Shown here: positions 16,867 to 25,524 of the stretch, piece after piece
Position numbering within the stretch: the first letter of the stretch is position 1
Layout of the letters: every line of letters begins with the position of its first letter
Source: Actinomycetes bacterium
Lineage (GTDB): Bacteria; Actinomycetota; Acidimicrobiia; Acidimicrobiales; RAAP-2
Direction of reading: 5' to 3'
Length of the DNA: 47,859 nucleotides
Assembly (NCBI GenBank): GCA_021777285.1
Contig: JAJYDR010000007.1
Span: forward strand, 1-47,859
The notes under the pieces: generated by a model
What the model saw: the letters and a program-made list of their open reading frames with translations, nothing else
What the model was told of the DNA's origin: nothing
Database searches by the model: none
Position numbers and translations under genes: made by a program

Positions 16867-18168
16867 GTGGTGGGTAATGGTGAGGGAGTTGGCGCGCATG
16901 ATCCCGATGTCGAGCCGAAGACCTCCGCGGGTGAGTTGAACAGTGCTGTCGACAAAGGTCAAGGGAAGCACTGGTTCACACCAGGTGTCGGGAGTGTGGG
17001 CGCATCGAGTTTTTTTTCTGACTCCGGCCACGAGATTGCTACCTCGCTGCTGCCCACCTTTTTTGCATCGGTGCTGCACGGAACGGCGGCGGGCCTCGGC
17101 ATCGTCGAAGGCGTGAGCGACGCGCTCATGGGCGTTGCGAAACTCATCGGGGGCCCCTTCGCCAATGACCAGCAGAGGCGTTCGCGGCTTGCCGTAGGCG
17201 GATATCTGGGCACGGCAATTGCGACGGGGGCCATGGGCCTCGTCACCAACGTGTGGGAGTTGGGGGTGCTGCGATCAGCTGCGTGGGTGTCGCGCGGCGT
17301 CCGCTCACCCGCTCGAGATTCGTTACTGGCTCAACTCGCGCCGCCCGCCGCTTACGGCAAGGCGTACGGGTTGGAGCGGGCCGGTGACAACCTCGGCGCA
17401 GTCATGGGACCCTTGTTGGCCGCAGTGCTGGTGGGCTGGATCGGTATCCGACCAGCAATCTGGTGTGCGGCCATACCCGGCGCGTTCGCGGCATTCGCTA
17501 TCTTGATTGCGGCACGAGAGGCCCAGCGGCTACCGCGCGGTGAACGCTCGTCCTTTCGTTTCGACTTCTCGGCGCTACGACATCGAGGCCTGGCACGACC
17601 GCTCGTCCCGATTACCCTCTTCGAGTTCGGCAACACCGCCACCACGCTGCTCATACTGCGCGTCACACAACTTCTGCACTCTGACGGTCGTTCGCTGGTC
17701 GCGGCCACATCACTCGCAATTCTTATTTACGCGGCTCACAACGCGTGCGCGGCCGCGGTGGCGTTTGGTGGAGGGCATTGGATAGACCGGTCGGGCCCGC
17801 GGCCGGTCTTCGCCGTGGGCGCCGCCCTGTACGTGCTGGCCTATGGAGGGTTCGCCCTAGGTTCACACTCGTGGTTGTTCCTGCTCGCGGCGTTCGTTCT
17901 CGCCGGATCGGGAATCGGTCTCAGCGAAACATCCGAATCGGCACTACTCGCACGAGGACTTCCCGACACCCTGCGTGGTACTGGATTTGGGGTGCTCGGC
18001 GGAATTCAGGCGGCGGGTGACATCGTGTCTTCGGTGACAGTGGGGATCTTGTATGTGGTGATCTCACCTACGGTGGCCTTCGCGTACGCGGCGGGTTGGA
18101 TGGTGCTGTCACTGGGGGCATCATCGTGGCTCATGATGACCGATTCAACCGTTGGGGGTGTGGCGTGA
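16867..18168 (+). CDS. Major facilitator superfamily transporter
   Basis: About 433 residues with 11-12 hydrophobic helices after a polar N-terminal tail of about 45 residues. MFS traits: SRGVRSPARDSLLAQLAP after helix 4 and the repeated loop GGHWIDRSGPRPVFAVGA (motif A-like) between halves. The opening of the membrane part, SDSGHEIATSLLPTFFASVL, is seen in MFS proteins annotated as resistance transporters. No substrate can be assigned; position between uspA and enolase suggests a role in the fluoride response. Starts with GTG 16867 or the next GTG 16870, with an AGAGG a few bases upstream. Bases 16693-16866 before it have no recognised element. Confidence 0.82.
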   Translation: MVGNGEGVGAHDPDVEPKTSAGELNSAVDKGQGKHWFTPGVGSVGASSFFSDSGHEIATSLLPTFFASVLHGTAAGLGIVEGVSDALMGVAKLIGGPFANDQQRRSRLAVGGYLGTAIATGAMGLVTNVWELGVLRSAAWVSRGVRSPARDSLLAQLAPPAAYGKAYGLERAGDNLGAVMGPLLAAVLVGWIGIRPAIWCAAIPGAFAAFAILIAAREAQRLPRGERSSFRFDFSALRHRGLARPLVPITLFEFGNTATTLLILRVTQLLHSDGRSLVAATSLAILIYAAHNACAAAVAFGGGHWIDRSGPRPVFAVGAALYVLAYGGFALGSHSWLFLLAAFVLAGSGIGLSETSESALLARGLPDTLRGTGFGVLGGIQAAGDIVSSVTVGILYVVISPTVAFAYAAGWMVLSLGASSWLMMTDSTVGGVA

Positions 18169-18276
18169 CACGTGATGTCGTGAGGTTGGGTCGGCGGACC
18201 TACGTAGTGGGCCACCATGGACTCAAGTTGCTCGCACCACGTGTGAGGCTGGTTTGCAAATAATGAGGAGGGCCCG

Positions 18277-19539
18277 ATGGCCAAGACGGTGACCAATGTG
18301 ATGGCAGTGCAGATTCTCGATTCGCGTAGTCGGCCGACGTTGGCGACGACCGTCACGTTGAGTGACGGGACTATCGCACGAGCGGGAGTGCCGTCGGGGG
18401 CCTCAACGGGTTCGCGAGAAGCCGTTGAACTACGCGACGGGGACGCGAGTCACTTCAATGGCAATGGCGTGCTGCGGGCCGTCGCTAATGTCAATGGCGA
18501 GATAGACGCGGCGCTATCGGGAAGGTCCTTCGTCGACCTCGACGAACTCGACCGCACCTTGATCGAGTTGGACGCAACGGCGAACAAGTCTCGATTGGGA
18601 GCCAATGCGATCGTCGGGGTCTCGATTGCTGCCGCGCGAGCGTTTGCGATGTCTGAGGGTCGTCAGCTCTGGGAGTATCTGCGGCCCGCCGGGGTCACGG
18701 CGAAGCTCCCCGTACCGCATTTCAATGTCGTGAACGGTGGAGTGCACGCCCCCAATAATTTGGATTTTCAAGAGTTCATGGTGGCGCCGCTCGGCGCACC
18801 GTCGATTGCCGAGGCGGTCAGGGCCGGCTCGGAGGTGTACGCAAAATTGAAGGGACTACTTACCAGTAGGGGGTTCGCCACGGGTCTCGGCGACGAGGGT
18901 GGGTTCGCGCCGCAAATTGATCGCCCCGAGGAAGTTCTGGCACTCCTGGTGGAGGCCATCGAGGAGGCTGGGTACCGGCCCGGTCGCGAAGGTGTTGCCA
19001 TCGCCCTTGACCCCGCTTCGAGTGAGTTCTACCGTGACGGTTTTTACCAGGTGGCGGGAGAATCGCTATCGAGTACTGAGATGATCAATCGGTACGAGGA
19101 GATCATCTCGGACTATCCGGTGTGGCTCTTGGAGGACGGACTCGCGGAGTCCGACTGGGAAGGCTGGGAGCAACTAACGGCGCGGCTAGGAGAACGCGTA
19201 GAACTCGTCGGTGATGACATCTTGTGCACGAACTCCGCGATTATCAAGGAGGCCATCAGTCGCAACGTCGGCAATGCTTCGTTGATCAAGGTCAACCAGA
19301 TTGGCACTGTAACCGAGACCCTCGAAGCGATGCGCATCTGTCGCGATGCTGGTTGGGCGCAGTTCGTATCGCACCGATCGGGCGAGACCGAGGATACGTT
19401 CATTGCCGATCTGGCCGTCGGTGCGGGCTCTGGCCACTTGAAGAGTGGTGCCCCCGCGCGCGGTGAACGCGTCGCGAAATACAACCGATTGATTGAGATT
19501 GAGGTTGTAAGCGCACTTCCTTACGGACTCGCTCACTGA
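18277..19539 (+). CDS. eno: Enolase (phosphopyruvate hydratase)
   Basis: Interconverts 2-phosphoglycerate and phosphoenolpyruvate; fluoride with phosphate is its classical inhibitor. About 420 residues, full length. Catalytic and metal residues are in place: PSGASTGSREAV loop, NGGVHAPNNLDFQEF, GDEGGFAP, ALDPASSEFY, LLEDGLAESDWEGW, VGDD, LIKVNQIGTVTET, VSHRSGETEDT and LKSGAPARGERVAKYN. Two places depart from usual enolases: the near-invariant DSRGNPT is DSRSRPT, and the Ser of CRSER is Gly (ARGER). Position in the fluoride island suggests a dedicated, perhaps less sensitive copy; whether a second housekeeping eno exists outside the window is unknown. ATG follows GAGGAGG. No riboswitch seen directly upstream. 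Confidence 0.9.
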   Translation: MAKTVTNVMAVQILDSRSRPTLATTVTLSDGTIARAGVPSGASTGSREAVELRDGDASHFNGNGVLRAVANVNGEIDAALSGRSFVDLDELDRTLIELDATANKSRLGANAIVGVSIAAARAFAMSEGRQLWEYLRPAGVTAKLPVPHFNVVNGGVHAPNNLDFQEFMVAPLGAPSIAEAVRAGSEVYAKLKGLLTSRGFATGLGDEGGFAPQIDRPEEVLALLVEAIEEAGYRPGREGVAIALDPASSEFYRDGFYQVAGESLSSTEMINRYEEIISDYPVWLLEDGLAESDWEGWEQLTARLGERVELVGDDILCTNSAIIKEAISRNVGNASLIKVNQIGTVTETLEAMRICRDAGWAQFVSHRSGETEDTFIADLAVGAGSGHLKSGAPARGERVAKYNRLIEIEVVSALPYGLAH

Positions 19540-19568
19540 AACTTTGGAGGACAACCTCGCCAGACTGA

Positions 19569-19910
19569 CTATTCGATGGTGGGAACACTGCTTCTGATCA
19601 CTTGAACCTGCTCCTTGGTGACCAACGACCCGGGCGCTAATTCGCTCAGTGTGACGAGGAAGCTCTCCATTCGCTCAGGACTGTCGATCAATTCCACGAC
19701 CAGTGGCAGCCCCGTGTTGGCGTCAGGGAATCGAGTGGTGCGCACTCGTCCCGATTGGCCGAATCCTTCAATCGCGCGCCAGACCGTCACACCGATGACG
19801 CCGAAATCCTTTGCTCGTTGCAATATTTCTTCATGGAGGCCACGGTGATGCAGTCGATCGTCCTCGCTAAGGAAAATCGTGACCTTGGTCGCGACTTCAT
19901 CCAGCAGCAT
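19569..19910 (-). CDS. DUF190 protein
   Basis: About 113 residues of the DUF190 family (PII-like ferredoxin-type fold), which often lies beside crcB. Typical pattern: ATKVTIFLSEDDR at the start, then LQRAKDFGVIGVTVWRAIEGFGQSG, then LPLVVELIDSPERMESFL. Molecular role unknown; a PII-like sensor or partner of the channel is an inference. ATG 19910 is served by a near-perfect GGAGGTGATT. It is the only minus-strand gene in this part, convergent with eno and divergent from crcB. Confidence 0.83.
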   Translation of the reverse strand: MLLDEVATKVTIFLSEDDRLHHRGLHEEILQRAKDFGVIGVTVWRAIEGFGQSGRVRTTRFPDANTGLPLVVELIDSPERMESFLVTLSELAPGSLVTKEQVQVIRSSVPTIE

Positions 19911-20018
19911 CAATCACCTCCATGGTCCTCGCGAAGCACCTGTGGCCGCTCATCCGTCACACTAGTTCGGTCTCTCTGTGCTTGCCCTGCTCGCTTCCAT
20001 ATTCACGTATGGGGAGAT

Positions 20019-20024
20019 TAGAAT
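20019..20024 (+). promoter_or_regulatory. Candidate -10 box before the crcB pair
   Basis: TAGAAT is a good -10 hexamer about 68 bases before the first crcB start. No -35 stands out and no fluoride aptamer was found in the leader. Confidence 0.35.
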
Positions 20025-20091
20025 ATCCGAGGAAGAGCGCGGGATATTTTGCCACTCGACGACACTCGTTCCATCGCGTCGCCCGTCGGTC

Positions 20092-20622
20092 ATGGAGTCA
20101 ATAGTGTCACCAAATCAAAGTTCGGAAGGAAAAGCCTCGGGCGTCGATTCCACTTCGAATGGTGGACGTCGGCACGAGTCAGTGACGCAGCGACCCCGAG
20201 TGCGACGCTCACAGTTGGTCATCGTGTTGGCTTTGGGTTGCGGTGGCGTAGTGGGGGCGCTCGCCCGTTACGTGATGTTGCTAACGCTTCCAATTACCCA
20301 AGGGCAGTTTCCTTGGAACACCTTCATCATCAACGTCACTGGTAGTGCGGTTCTTGGTTTTCTCTTGATCTTGCTCATTGAGCAGTTCCCGAAAGGCCGA
20401 CTCGCGCGTCCGTTCATCGGAACAGGAGTGATTGGGGCCTACACAACGTTCTCGACGTTCGAAATCGATACCCTTCTCCTCTTTCGAGGACACCATCTCA
20501 TGACGGGCGTGTCGTACATTATCGCCAGCCTGCTCTCGGGGCTGCTTGCGATGTGGCTCGGTATGAGTGGTGCACGCATGGCCATTCGAGTTGAACAGTG
20601 GCTGCAAGGAGAGTTGCAATGA
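20092..20622 (+). CDS. crcB: Fluoride channel CrcB/Fluc, copy 1
   Basis: Small membrane protein with four helices that exports fluoride as a dual-topology dimer. Signatures: GGVVGALARYVML in helix 1, FPWNTFIINVTGSAVLGF with the pore Asn, and GTGVIGAYTTFSTFEIDTL with the Phe box and central Na+ site. From ATG 20092 the protein has about 176 residues, with an unusually long polar N-terminal extension of about 40 residues before helix 1; no Shine-Dalgarno precedes this ATG, so the start (20092 or GTG 20104) is unsure. Gram-positive bacteria often have two crcB genes whose products may pair; the second lies just downstream. Overlaps the next DUF190 gene by ATGA. Confidence 0.87.
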   Translation: MESIVSPNQSSEGKASGVDSTSNGGRRHESVTQRPRVRRSQLVIVLALGCGGVVGALARYVMLLTLPITQGQFPWNTFIINVTGSAVLGFLLILLIEQFPKGRLARPFIGTGVIGAYTTFSTFEIDTLLLFRGHHLMTGVSYIIASLLSGLLAMWLGMSGARMAIRVEQWLQGELQ

Positions 20623-20954
20623 CAATAGAAGTACCAGGGTTTGTTACGTACCCAGCCAAACGACTCACTATGTTCTTTGGTGTTCGTGATCACGACCACC
20701 ACGGTTCCTTACTTGTCCATTTGATGCAGCGCGCACACAAGGCGAGACTCGCCGGTGCAACGGCGTTCGAAGCGCTCGAAGGTTACGGCGCATCGGGTCA
20801 AGTGCACAAGACGCACGCCATGTCGGACGACGCGCCGGTCATGATTGTCATAATTGATCGCGGGGATCCGATCGAGGCGTTCCTTCGTGACGCTGCGGAT
20901 TTGCTGGTCAATGTGTTGGTCACTGTCGTGGACGTGCAAGTAGTGGAACTTTAA
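20619..20954 (+). CDS. DUF190 protein, second copy
   Basis: About 111 residues; DUF190 pattern AKRLTMFFGVRDHDHHGSLL, then LMQRAHKARLAGATAFEALEGYG, then PVMIVIIDRGDPIEAFL. It starts at ATG 20619 in an ATGA overlap with crcB copy 1, with AAGGAG upstream, so both proteins are made in a fixed ratio. Located between two crcB genes, it is probably a regulatory or structural partner of the channel; this is inferred from position. Related to, but clearly diverged from, the minus-strand DUF190 at 19569-19910. Confidence 0.83.
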   Translation: MTIEVPGFVTYPAKRLTMFFGVRDHDHHGSLLVHLMQRAHKARLAGATAFEALEGYGASGQVHKTHAMSDDAPVMIVIIDRGDPIEAFLRDAADLLVNVLVTVVDVQVVEL

Positions 20955-20980
20955 GTGCTGTCGTCGATTGGCCCCACGAA

Positions 20981-21358
20981 ATGACGGTCGGTCTTCTGCT
21001 GGCGGTCGCACTCGGTGGGTTTGTCGGTGCACCCTCGCGCTATCTGCTCGATCGTGCGGTGAACCGACGCGTTGAATCGGATTTGCCATGGGGGACGTTT
21101 CTCATCAATGTCTCGGGGTCCTTTTTACTGGGACTGTTGACTGGCCTCTCTATGGGCAAGCATCTCCCACCGGTGACCAAGGCACTGATTGGCACAGGAT
21201 TTTGTGGTGCGTACACTACGTTCTCGACGTTCACGTTCGAGACGGTTCGTCTCTTGGAAGTAGGCCAGGTGCTCGACGCGGTCCTCAACGTGACGATGAG
21301 CACGGTCGTCGGTTTGGTTGGAGCAGGTCTTGGTTTGGCACTCGGCCTCGCGATTTAG
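20981..21358 (+). CDS. crcB: Fluoride channel CrcB/Fluc, copy 2
   Basis: About 125 residues, four membrane helices, typical Fluc length without extension. Signatures: GGFVGAPSRYLLDRAVNRR, LPWGTFLINVSGSFLLGLLTGL, and GTGFCGAYTTFSTFTFETVRLL. The helix 1 motif has APSRY in place of the usual AxxRY with small residues, otherwise canonical. It follows the DUF190 gene by 26 bases and likely shares its transcript. Two unlike copies suggest a heterodimeric channel in which orientation is fixed by each subunit. Confidence 0.88.
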   Translation: MTVGLLLAVALGGFVGAPSRYLLDRAVNRRVESDLPWGTFLINVSGSFLLGLLTGLSMGKHLPPVTKALIGTGFCGAYTTFSTFTFETVRLLEVGQVLDAVLNVTMSTVVGLVGAGLGLALGLAI

Positions 21359-21412
21359 CGGTCGGAGACGTAAGTTCGAAAACCGTGGTGAGTTGGGAGT
21401 GCGTGGTTACCA

Positions 21413-21443
21413 CCAGATGCGGTCGTGTCACTTCACCATCTGG
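21413..21443. other. Hairpin of unknown role after crcB copy 2
   Basis: CCAGATG (21413-21419) and CATCTGG (21437-21443) form a perfect 7-bp stem with a 17-base loop. No T-run follows, so an intrinsic terminator is unlikely. It lies in the 223-base leader of the histidine phosphatase gene. Confidence 0.3.
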
Positions 21444-21581
21444 AGTTCGTCTCCTCGTTTCTTGACGGTGGATTCTGGTGTTGCTCAGTCTCGAGATAGC
21501 CCCGGGGGGAACTTACGTCGTCGTAGAATGGTGCTGCAAGTGTATGAGCAGAGTTGATATGACTCTCCGCCAGGAGCTCTC

Positions 21582-22232
21582 TTGAATGTTTCGAATCATG
21601 CCATAGCGGATGCGCGGGATGTCAAGTCGGCGGATCTGCTCTCGATTCCAAGGGTGCGGATCTATCTCGCGCGACACGGAGAAACGGCGCTGAATGCGGC
21701 GGGCGTATTGCGAGGACGGCTTGACCCGGAACTCAACGCGACCGGACTACGAGAAGCGGAAGCGCTCGGTGAGGTCCTCGCACGCGAGGACGTGCAACTG
21801 GTAGTGGCGAGTCCACTGCGGCGCGCTGTCGCCACCGCTCGGGCCGTCGCGACCCGAGCGGGTCTCGAAGTAGAACTTGATCCGCGTTTCATTGATCGTG
21901 ATTATGGACCGTGGGCCGGACACTCGCGCGAGGAGGTGAATCAGCAATGGGGGTCAGTAGACAGTGCGCCCGACGTCGAAGACGTGACACAGATCAGAAC
22001 TCGAGCAATGGTGGCCCTCGAGGAGACTGCTCAACGAATTGACAGTGGAGCGGCCGCGGTCGTTGTCAGCCACGACGCGATCAATCAGCTACTGCTCATC
22101 ACGATTGACCCCGAGCTGGACCGCAGCACCCCACTGGCCCAAGAAACCGGTTGCTATAACGTGCTCGAGCGTGATGTGCGGGGGTGGACAGTGCTGAGCG
22201 TTGACAACGTCCCGGGACGAATGCAGCACTGA
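21582..22232 (+). CDS. Histidine phosphatase / phosphoglycerate-mutase-like protein
   Basis: About 216 residues of histidine phosphatase branch 1. The phosphohistidine motif is LARHGETALN; the second catalytic His is in VVSHDAIN, and RDYGPWAGHS holds the acid region. Could be a cofactor-dependent mutase-like enzyme or a small-molecule phosphatase; the substrate is not visible. Start is TTG 21582, five bases after AGGAG; no ATG in frame lies before the domain. A TAGAAT -10 box (21524-21529) precedes it. It sits next to enolase and fluoride genes, possibly replacing a fluoride-sensitive phosphatase, which is inference. Convergent with the mutS-like operon. Confidence 0.82.
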   Translation: MNVSNHAIADARDVKSADLLSIPRVRIYLARHGETALNAAGVLRGRLDPELNATGLREAEALGEVLAREDVQLVVASPLRRAVATARAVATRAGLEVELDPRFIDRDYGPWAGHSREEVNQQWGSVDSAPDVEDVTQIRTRAMVALEETAQRIDSGAAAVVVSHDAINQLLLITIDPELDRSTPLAQETGCYNVLERDVRGWTVLSVDNVPGRMQH

Positions 22233-22262
22233 TTCACGAGAAACGGCCAATGGACAGTTCGG

Positions 22263-23762
22263 TCAATTGGCCCAGCCCCCGATTCGGTTATACACGTCCT
22301 CGCCATAACTCGTCGAGAGTGGCTCGCCACTGACCAACTTAAAGTTGCGCGCCTGGTCGGTCTGCCTAGTCGCCTGCAAGAAGAGTGTTGTGGCGGCATC
22401 GCGAAGAAAGAAACTTTCTGCGAAGTCATAGAGATGGGTGACGAACACGACACGAATGTCGGCGTCCAGAAGAGCACGTACTACTTGACGTGCGATCTCG
22501 GACCCCTCGCGCTCATTCGTCGCGGAAAAGGACTCGTTGAAGAGAACTACGGATCTGGCCTTCAAGTTGCTCACGACCGTGTCCATCCGCGCCAACTCCT
22601 CATCGAGTTTTCCACTGGTCATGGTGGAGTCCTCTTCACGCACGAAGTGCGTGAAGAGCCCCTCACCGACACTCGCGCTGAAGGACTCGGCGGCCACGAA
22701 CATTCCTGATCGCATCATCAGATTGGCGAGACCCAGACTACGCAGGAACGTCGACTTCCCCCCAGAGTTGGCACCGGTGACGATGATCAACGACCTGCCG
22801 TCAGCGTTGGCCTCGTTTCCGGTGACCCGCTGCTCGGAGCGTAGCGAGAGACAGACGTCATAGAGTCCGATAAACGAAAGCGCGGCTGGAGTCCAGTCCG
22901 TCGCCCGGGCGAAGCAAGTGGGCTCGTCTTTTCGGGTCAAGCGCTCGTGAAGGTTCAGACAGCCGACGTAAAAGGCCAATTCCGTTCTCAGCATTGTGAA
23001 GAAGTCGGAAATATGGTCCGCCGCTTGCGTGAGCGCGTTGGCGGCGAGATTGTCACCACGGTTCAAGATGTCGGTCAACGCCTGAGCCCCCGCCTCGTCG
23101 CGAGGCGCGATTTCGAACGAGAACGACTTTCGCCCGCCGACACCTAGGCGCTCCTTCCAGGTCTGCCTCGTGTGACGAGGATCGCGTAGTACGTAACTCA
23201 CGCCGTTGTTCGCGGGACCGAGCTGCGCGCTGATGAGAGTCCCTTCCTTGAATTTTAGTTGTTGTAGTTGTTCTTCTACGACAGAGAAGTACTCCGCATC
23301 GAGTTCGCTCTCGAGTACGTTGAAGAGGGTGGTCCATCCTGGCGAGGTGAAGTTGACTGATTGCTCGTCGGCGATCGCGTAGAGCTGCTTCAAGAAGCCA
23401 ACGAACATCTCGATCACCTGAGGTGACTGGTATATCATGCCCGAGGGCGAGTTCCTCGAGGTGAACCAGAAATGTCGCTGAACGTCCGCCACGGCCTTGA
23501 CCACGAGCGCGTACATTTGGCGCACGGTCTCTTGGTTCGCCAAGCAGTCGGCGAGCACCTGCTGGCGATAGATGATGGCGTCGGGATTGTTAAGTCCCGT
23601 GAGCAGGGCGGTCCTTGAAACACGTAACAGGAAATCGTCGCCGTTGCCCATCGCCGCGAGAATGGTGTTGAGGTCGAGATCGTGTACGAGATCGGCCTCG
23701 TTGGCTGGGAGGGACTGGTCGAGGTCAAAGTCCGTGTTTTGAAACATCAGGTGAGCCTTCAT
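22263..23762 (-). CDS. MutS-like ATPase B (core/ATPase domains only)
   Basis: About 499 residues. The N-terminal two thirds are alpha-helical, like MutS core and lever domains; the C-terminal third is the MutS ATPase: Walker A TGANSGGKST, FTHFVREEDSTMTSGKLDEEL, Walker B SVVLFNESFSATNE, and VVFVTHLYDF. It lacks the N-terminal mismatch-binding domain and a Smr nuclease, so classical mismatch repair is unlikely. Such short MutS-like pairs are, as I recall, found with fluoride riboswitches; their role is unknown. It begins at ATG 23762, overlapping the stop of MutS-like A by ATGA, which argues for a heterodimer made in equal amounts. Confidence 0.85.
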   Translation of the reverse strand: MKAHLMFQNTDFDLDQSLPANEADLVHDLDLNTILAAMGNGDDFLLRVSRTALLTGLNNPDAIIYRQQVLADCLANQETVRQMYALVVKAVADVQRHFWFTSRNSPSGMIYQSPQVIEMFVGFLKQLYAIADEQSVNFTSPGWTTLFNVLESELDAEYFSVVEEQLQQLKFKEGTLISAQLGPANNGVSYVLRDPRHTRQTWKERLGVGGRKSFSFEIAPRDEAGAQALTDILNRGDNLAANALTQAADHISDFFTMLRTELAFYVGCLNLHERLTRKDEPTCFARATDWTPAALSFIGLYDVCLSLRSEQRVTGNEANADGRSLIIVTGANSGGKSTFLRSLGLANLMMRSGMFVAAESFSASVGEGLFTHFVREEDSTMTSGKLDEELARMDTVVSNLKARSVVLFNESFSATNEREGSEIARQVVRALLDADIRVVFVTHLYDFAESFFLRDAATTLFLQATRQTDQARNFKLVSGEPLSTSYGEDVYNRIGGWAN

Positions 23763-25333
23763 GAGCCAATCCGCCCTCGAAGTTGATCGTAAGTGAGACC
23801 ATATTTCTCGGCGAGGGCAATCGCGTATGCCAGGCCATCAGCGGGACGTCGAACGATCTTGAATGTACGCTCCACCGGGTTCTCAGGATTGATGGTACTC
23901 GCCATGCTGACTATCGATGGCCCCAGCGAAGTCAACTCGTCAACGAAGGTGACCATGACGCAGAGCGAGTCGAGTTCAACGACTCTGTCGATGACTTTCG
24001 TACCGAGCACCAGTGCATCGCGAACGGTCGTCGATGAAAAGATCTCATTCATGATGATGATGCTGTCCTTTGTTGCCCGGCGAAGTACGTCGCGAATCCG
24101 GATTAGATCATCCTCCAATTTTCCGCTCTGGTAGCTCGAGTCCTCCTCTTGGCCGAAGTGGGTGAAGAGCTCGTCAAAGAGGATGAGTTGAGCGTGACTG
24201 CCCGCGACAGGACAGCCCAGACTCGCGAGATAGTGGAGCTGCCCGAATGTTCTGGCAAAGGTGGTCTTGCCGCCCTGATTCGGTCCCGAGACCACAATGA
24301 TTCGCTCGAGGCCGTCGAGATGGAAGTCATTGAGGACGATCGGCGCACTCAGCGAGACAAGTTTGACTGCAAGCGCCAGATCGAATGTCTCGTTGGCGGA
24401 CACCTCCTTGGACCGGTTCTGAACTTGCGGTAGACAGAAGGCAAGGCCATTTGCCTTGAGCGGCTCCATGAAGTCGAGGTACGACAAGTAGAACTGGAGT
24501 TCCCGGTCGAAGGAGGCAATCGCAGGGTCGAGAAAGGCGCTGTGCTCTTCGCAGAAGGTCCCGAGTGCCGTGAAGATGTCAGGGAATAATCGTGCGACTC
24601 GATCGGCGATGGACGACTCGACGTGGTTCATGTCCGGCCAGTCGGAGTAGCGGAGTCGGTAGTCCTTTACCTCGCCTTGTTGGAAGCGCTTGAACACATC
24701 TTCAATCTCGGCGCTGTAGTCCTCCTCGCCCTCATACTTGAGCACTCGAATTCGAGATCCCTTCACGTTGATGCAGTACCGCAGTTCGGACAAGCGGCCC
24801 TTTAATGACTTCACCTCGCGAGCCAGGAGTTCGAATGGGCGTGACTGGGAGTAGTCCACGATGAAGTCGCGGAATCCAAGGAGCGCTCGTGAATCGATTG
24901 TGGTGTCAACAAGTTGGACGGACAGGTTCTCCACGGCGCTGCAGTAATGCCCGGCGGCGTCGAGCAACCAACCGCGACGCTGCTGAATGAACGAGGACTT
25001 GGCCGCCCAGGTCAGCCTCTGGCGCACCTGATGCATCTCCTCAGTGAATGAGCGCAAGTGCTGTGTTAGCGCGACATCTTCGAGATCGCGCCACACTTCA
25101 TGTCGAAAATCAATGGCGTCGACACTTTCGAGACGCGTGTAGAAAAAAGGGAGGAGGTCGTACTCGTCGCGACCCTTAGTGATAGTTGCGACGATTTGAT
25201 TCAACAGAAGGTCGGTGAAGCACGACGGTTCCGAAGGTGATTCGAGGCCAACCATCGCATTCGGTGAAGCGAACAGGATGCTCTGGCCGGTCTTGTGGAC
25301 CGGTTCACTAACAACCATCTCATCACCGATCAT
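23759..25333 (-). CDS. MutS-like ATPase A (core/ATPase domains only)
   Basis: About 524 residues. It opens with QSILFASP and CFTDLLLNQIV, has a helical core, then the ATPase: Walker A SGPNQGGKTTF, LFDELFTHFGQEEDSSYQSGKLEDDL, Walker B IIIMNEIFSST, and VMVTFVDEL. No mismatch-recognition or nuclease domain. ATG 25333 (MIGDEMVVSE) is preferred over ATG 25375 because it overlaps the stop of the upstream small ORF by ATGA, the same junction as between A and B. Family members usually start shortly before the SILF motif, which supports this. Translation entry probably lies at the riboswitch-controlled small ORF. Confidence 0.83.
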   Translation of the reverse strand: MIGDEMVVSEPVHKTGQSILFASPNAMVGLESPSEPSCFTDLLLNQIVATITKGRDEYDLLPFFYTRLESVDAIDFRHEVWRDLEDVALTQHLRSFTEEMHQVRQRLTWAAKSSFIQQRRGWLLDAAGHYCSAVENLSVQLVDTTIDSRALLGFRDFIVDYSQSRPFELLAREVKSLKGRLSELRYCINVKGSRIRVLKYEGEEDYSAEIEDVFKRFQQGEVKDYRLRYSDWPDMNHVESSIADRVARLFPDIFTALGTFCEEHSAFLDPAIASFDRELQFYLSYLDFMEPLKANGLAFCLPQVQNRSKEVSANETFDLALAVKLVSLSAPIVLNDFHLDGLERIIVVSGPNQGGKTTFARTFGQLHYLASLGCPVAGSHAQLILFDELFTHFGQEEDSSYQSGKLEDDLIRIRDVLRRATKDSIIIMNEIFSSTTVRDALVLGTKVIDRVVELDSLCVMVTFVDELTSLGPSIVSMASTINPENPVERTFKIVRRPADGLAYAIALAEKYGLTYDQLRGRIGS

Positions 25334-25515
25334 GATGGATCCGTTCGCGGCCGCCTGGCGTCGTCTGATCGCCATCCGTTCTTTAATTTGTAGCGGGCCT
25401 GCGAATGCGGAATCAGTGAACCGGAGGAGGTCAATCGTATTGGATGGACTCCTCGGGCCACGACAGCATCCGGACGAACTTCGTTCCTGAGAATCGCTCC
25501 GTCTCCAGGCTTCAT
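25330..25515 (-). CDS. Small leader ORF coupled to the mutS-like pair (tentative)
   Basis: About 61 residues (begins MKPGDGAILRNEV), no recognised family. Support: its ATG at 25515 lies 9 bases after GTGGAG, the very Shine-Dalgarno that the riboswitch can hide, and its stop overlaps the MutS-like A start by ATGA. Caution: the other two frames are also open in part here; frame segments reading FVRMLSWPEESIQYD and LLRFTDSAFAGPLQIKERM look more protein-like and have better GC3, so a frameshifted or misread N-terminus is possible. Confidence 0.4.
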   Translation of the reverse strand: MKPGDGAILRNEVRPDAVVARGVHPIRLTSSGSLIPHSQARYKLKNGWRSDDARRPRTDPS

Positions 25516-25524
25516 TGTGCTCAT

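Noticed and set aside
16693..16880. Possible fluoride aptamer before the MFS gene (GGCACCTCTACG, GGGTAATGG)
   Set aside because: The pieces are far apart, no P1 loop with ATG exists and no pseudoknot can be drawn.
19911..19985. Possible fluoride aptamer before the minus-strand DUF190 gene (GGATGAGCGGCC)
   Set aside because: P1 pairing is broken by a bulge, and no GGCTAATG or pseudoknot partner follows.
21413..21443. Hairpin after crcB copy 2 as an intrinsic terminator
   Set aside because: The loop is long and no T-run follows.
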